From Clostridia bacterium (GTDB taxonomy: Bacteria > Bacillota_A > Clostridia > UBA1212 > UBA1255), in the NCBI GenBank assembly GCA_017522515.1, contig JAFWZH010000109.1:1-17009 (forward strand): a DNA stretch of 17,009 nucleotides, given 5' to 3'. Within the stretch, counting starts at the first letter, position 1. Each line of letters begins with the position of its first letter. Shown here piece by piece: positions 14,595 to 17,009 of this stretch. The translations under genes and the position numbers were made by a program. The notes beneath the pieces are model-generated. The model was not told where the DNA came from. It did not search any database and saw nothing but the letters and a program-made list of their open reading frames with translations.

Positions 14595-14623
14595 TTGACA
14601 TTAGTTTTATATTAGAGTATCGT
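14595..14623 (+). promoter_or_regulatory. Promoter for the secreted CHAP protein
   Basis: TTGACA (14595-14600, perfect -35), a 17-base spacer and TATCGT (14618-14623, four of six matches). A strong AAAGGAGG site (14631-14638) lies seven bases ahead of the ATG at 14646. Confidence 0.65.
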
Positions 14624-14645
14624 TCTAAAAAAAGGAGGATGCTCT

Positions 14646-17009
14646 ATGAATCAAAAATTTAACAGAATTTTGGCTTTGAGTCTGGCAGTTATACTGTTTT
14701 GCTCTTTGTTTTCAGTGCCTGCAAATGTAGGCGTTGTAGAAGCAGCAAAGGTTAGCTATTCAGGCTCATCGTCTTATGAATCAGGAAAATATTACACTCA
14801 ATTACTTAATGTTGAGCTTACTGATGATCCGAGAACAAATCTCTTAAATGTTGCTAAGTCACAGCTTGGTTATCAAGAAGGAAGTTCTTTGGGACAGTAC
14901 TCAGGATTGGTAGCAGGCAGTAGTAACTGTACTGAGTTTGGTTATTGGTATACTAACTATACAAACCAAACTTATACATACGCTAATGCACAATGGTGTG
15001 CAATGTTTGTATCTTGGTGTGCACATAATGCAGGTATCAGTGAATCTATTATTAAATGCCACTCATACACAGAAACACAGTGGGCTATGTTTGTAAACCA
15101 AGGCAGATCATATACATGGGAAGAAGTTCAAATAGGTGAATATTCACCGCTCCCCGGAGATATAGTTTACTTCCTTTCTCAGGCAAATGCTGACAGTACA
15201 ACAAACCCCAGAAAGGTTAACCACGTTGGTATTGTTACAGGTTTTTCTGAATCGGGAACTTTGTATACTATCGAAGGAAATGCACAATCTGATGTATTTA
15301 CGACAGACGGCGGCTGCGTAACAACAAGAAGCTATCCTGCTTCCAGCCATTATGTTGCTTATGTTTGCAGTCCTAATTACGGTGGCACTTCTTCAGGCGA
15401 ATATGAGCCGATTTCTGTAGAGGGCGATTATATTCCGTCAAACGTTCAGTCAGTTGTTTTTGATGCAGAATATTATGCGGCTAACAACAGCGACGTAATT
15501 GCCGGATACGGTAACACAAGAGAGGGATTATATAAACACTTTATTGATTATGGTGTATCGGAGGGAAGACAAGGTAGTGCTGTTTTCTCAGTAAAGGATT
15601 TTGTTGAAAAGAATGCAACAGTTAATAGTCTCTACGGAGGCACTACACCTGATTATAAGTCTGCCATAATTTATTTCGGTAATACTGCAGCGTTTAATGA
15701 TACAACATTATATAAAACAGCAACTCCTGAAAATATGGGTTCAAGCTTTAGTTCAAAAATTGCTCTTACAAATGCTTCTCTTAACTTCTCGCTTAGTGAT
15801 ACAGATGTAATCGCGTACACACCAAGTTCTGCTGCAGCTCAAATTTATAATTTTGAAAGACAGTCGGATGGTACTTATAAGGCAGTAAATACAAAAAACA
15901 ACTACGTTCTTGAAATTGCTTCTAATTCTAAAGCTTCGGGAACAAATGTACAAATAGGTGAGGATACGGGTGCTAATACTCAGCGTTGGAACATCTTCAA
16001 AAATCATGATGGTACATATATATTACAAAACGTATGTGCACCTGCTTGTGTTGTAAGTGTTTCCACTAACTCTCCTGCAGCTATGGATTCAATAATTTTG
16101 AGTACATATAAAGCGCAATCATCACAAAAATTCAAATTAACTAATCCGAACGTAACAACAGGAGATAAGAGATTAGATTTGTCTTCATTGCCAACAAGCG
16201 GAACATTTACTGCTGCCGGATTTGACAAATGGACATATTTCCTCAATATGGGTAACGGCGGAAAGAACGATGCTTATACTCATTCTATAGGAACAATTAA
16301 CCTGGCTCTTTATGATAAAATTGTTATAAGATACGGTTCTGATCCGAATGTATCAAAATTAGGTACATTGAGTCTTAAAACAAAAGCAGGAACTACACTT
16401 GATTCTAAGGTAATTACACCTGCAAGGGGTTGGAAATCTACTGTAGCAGTTGAGTTTGATGTTTCTGATTATACTAATAACGAGGAGCTTGTATTAAATT
16501 ATTCAAATGTTTCTAATGGTATTTTAGTTACACGTATTACATTGGTTGTTCCTGATGTTGAGATTACACCTGAGCCTGAGCCAGAGCCGACACCTTCAAC
16601 AGAGTTGAAGATTGATGCTAAATTGCTCACTCTTTACAGCGATATTACTGTAAAATACATTGTAAAGAAAGCTGAGTTTGATGAAGCAGGATATACAAAT
16701 CCAAGACTTGTTGTATTATTTGGCAGCAAAGAAACAACAATAAACAGTGTAATCGATACAGTCAGCGGCATTGAATGCTATGTATTCTCATTTAACAATG
16801 TGGCACCGCAAATGATGAATGATACAATAGAAGCAAAACTTTATGCAGATTGGAACGGTAATGAATATTCTAGCGAAACAGTAGAATACAGTGTTGCAAC
16901 ATATATTTATTCAATGCTCGGTTCTACGACAAATGCAGAATTCAGAACAATGCTCGTTGATATGCTTCGCTACGGTTCTGCAGCTCAAGTATATACAAAA
17001 TACAACACA
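14646..17009 (+). CDS. Exported CHAP-domain protein with ricin-type lectin module (3' truncated by window)
   Basis: The frame runs open for 788 codons to the window edge. A signal peptide (about 1-33, ending VVEAA) directs export. Residues about 65-240 form a CHAP-type cysteine hydrolase with C118 (QWCAMFVSWC), H193 (NHVGIVTG) and E210/N212 (EGN), the kind that cuts peptidoglycan or acts as an amidase. A FDAEYYAANNSDV...HFIDYGVSEGRQ module (about 271-318) often seen in Firmicute surface proteins follows. A ricin-type beta-trefoil lectin region with Q446-R447-W448 spans about 400-500, then a beta-sandwich-like region (about 515-635). A Pro-Glu linker (about 641-651) leads to a C-terminal domain ending LRYGSAAQ, a tail seen in secreted proteins of gut Clostridia. 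No sortase or dockerin motif is visible, but the end is missing. Own promoter and ribosome binding site. Confidence 0.85.
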   Translation, partial: MNQKFNRILALSLAVILFCSLFSVPANVGVVEAAKVSYSGSSSYESGKYYTQLLNVELTDDPRTNLLNVAKSQLGYQEGSSLGQYSGLVAGSSNCTEFGYWYTNYTNQTYTYANAQWCAMFVSWCAHNAGISESIIKCHSYTETQWAMFVNQGRSYTWEEVQIGEYSPLPGDIVYFLSQANADSTTNPRKVNHVGIVTGFSESGTLYTIEGNAQSDVFTTDGGCVTTRSYPASSHYVAYVCSPNYGGTSSGEYEPISVEGDYIPSNVQSVVFDAEYYAANNSDVIAGYGNTREGLYKHFIDYGVSEGRQGSAVFSVKDFVEKNATVNSLYGGTTPDYKSAIIYFGNTAAFNDTTLYKTATPENMGSSFSSKIALTNASLNFSLSDTDVIAYTPSSAAAQIYNFERQSDGTYKAVNTKNNYVLEIASNSKASGTNVQIGEDTGANTQRWNIFKNHDGTYILQNVCAPACVVSVSTNSPAAMDSIILSTYKAQSSQKFKLTNPNVTTGDKRLDLSSLPTSGTFTAAGFDKWTYFLNMGNGGKNDAYTHSIGTINLALYDKIVIRYGSDPNVSKLGTLSLKTKAGTTLDSKVITPARGWKSTVAVEFDVSDYTNNEELVLNYSNVSNGILVTRITLVVPDVEITPEPEPEPTPSTELKIDAKLLTLYSDITVKYIVKKAEFDEAGYTNPRLVVLFGSKETTINSVIDTVSGIECYVFSFNNVAPQMMNDTIEAKLYADWNGNEYSSETVEYSVATYIYSMLGSTTNAEFRTMLVDMLRYGSAAQVYTKYNT

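Noticed and set aside
14614..14645. Hairpin AGAGTATC / GATGCTCT bracketing the ribosome binding site
   Set aside because: The left arm overlaps the -10 box of the promoter at 14595, so it would not be transcribed from that promoter.

Overview
The window looks like a low-GC Firmicute of class Clostridia, most plausibly an uncultured gut Oscillospiraceae/Ruminococcaceae-type organism. The grounds are AT-rich DNA, strong GGAGG-type ribosome binding sites, sigma-A promoters with TTGACA/TATAAT boxes, a PrsW-type membrane protease, a divergent ParE/ParC pair and a multidomain secreted CHAP protein of a kind common in gut Clostridia. This placement is inference from gene content; no rRNA is present.

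Layout. Positions 1-140 hold the end of an ISL3-like insertion sequence (minus strand, running off the left edge). About 350 bases with little coding signal follow. Positions 497-2003 are a tight three-gene operon: a small secreted/type I membrane protein, a seven-helix membrane protein and a PrsW-family intramembrane protease. A polysaccharide-deacetylase-fold gene (2052-2669) faces it. Back-to-back promoters at 2690-2757 drive that gene leftward and a second operon rightward (2801-5512): a membrane protein, an SGNH hydrolase, a xylose-isomerase-like TIM barrel protein and a papain-like (NlpC/P60 or CHAP-type) protein. A consensus promoter overlapping the last stop codon drives a class II aldolase/short-chain dehydrogenase fusion (5577-7556), which ends in a strong hairpin.

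Positions 7703-14550 form a third co-directional run: topoisomerase IV-like subunits B and A, a PHP-domain metal-dependent phosphoesterase, and an FAD-dependent oxidoreductase that starts with TTG. A separate promoter then drives a large exported CHAP / ricin-lectin protein (14646 to the right edge, truncated by the window).

How the genes work together. The SGNH esterase, sugar isomerase-like protein and aldolase/dehydrogenase fusion fit deacylation and breakdown of a (deoxy)sugar, but no kinase, transporter or regulator is present to fix the substrate. The topoisomerase pair is complete in catalytic residues, lacks a visible GyrA box (so decatenase/relaxase-like rather than a supercoiling gyrase), and has Met instead of Ser/Thr at the main quinolone-contact position. 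The most open system is the PrsW operon, where the small membrane protein is a candidate substrate and the seven-helix protein a candidate partner. I found no CRISPR array, tRNA, rRNA or recognisable riboswitch.
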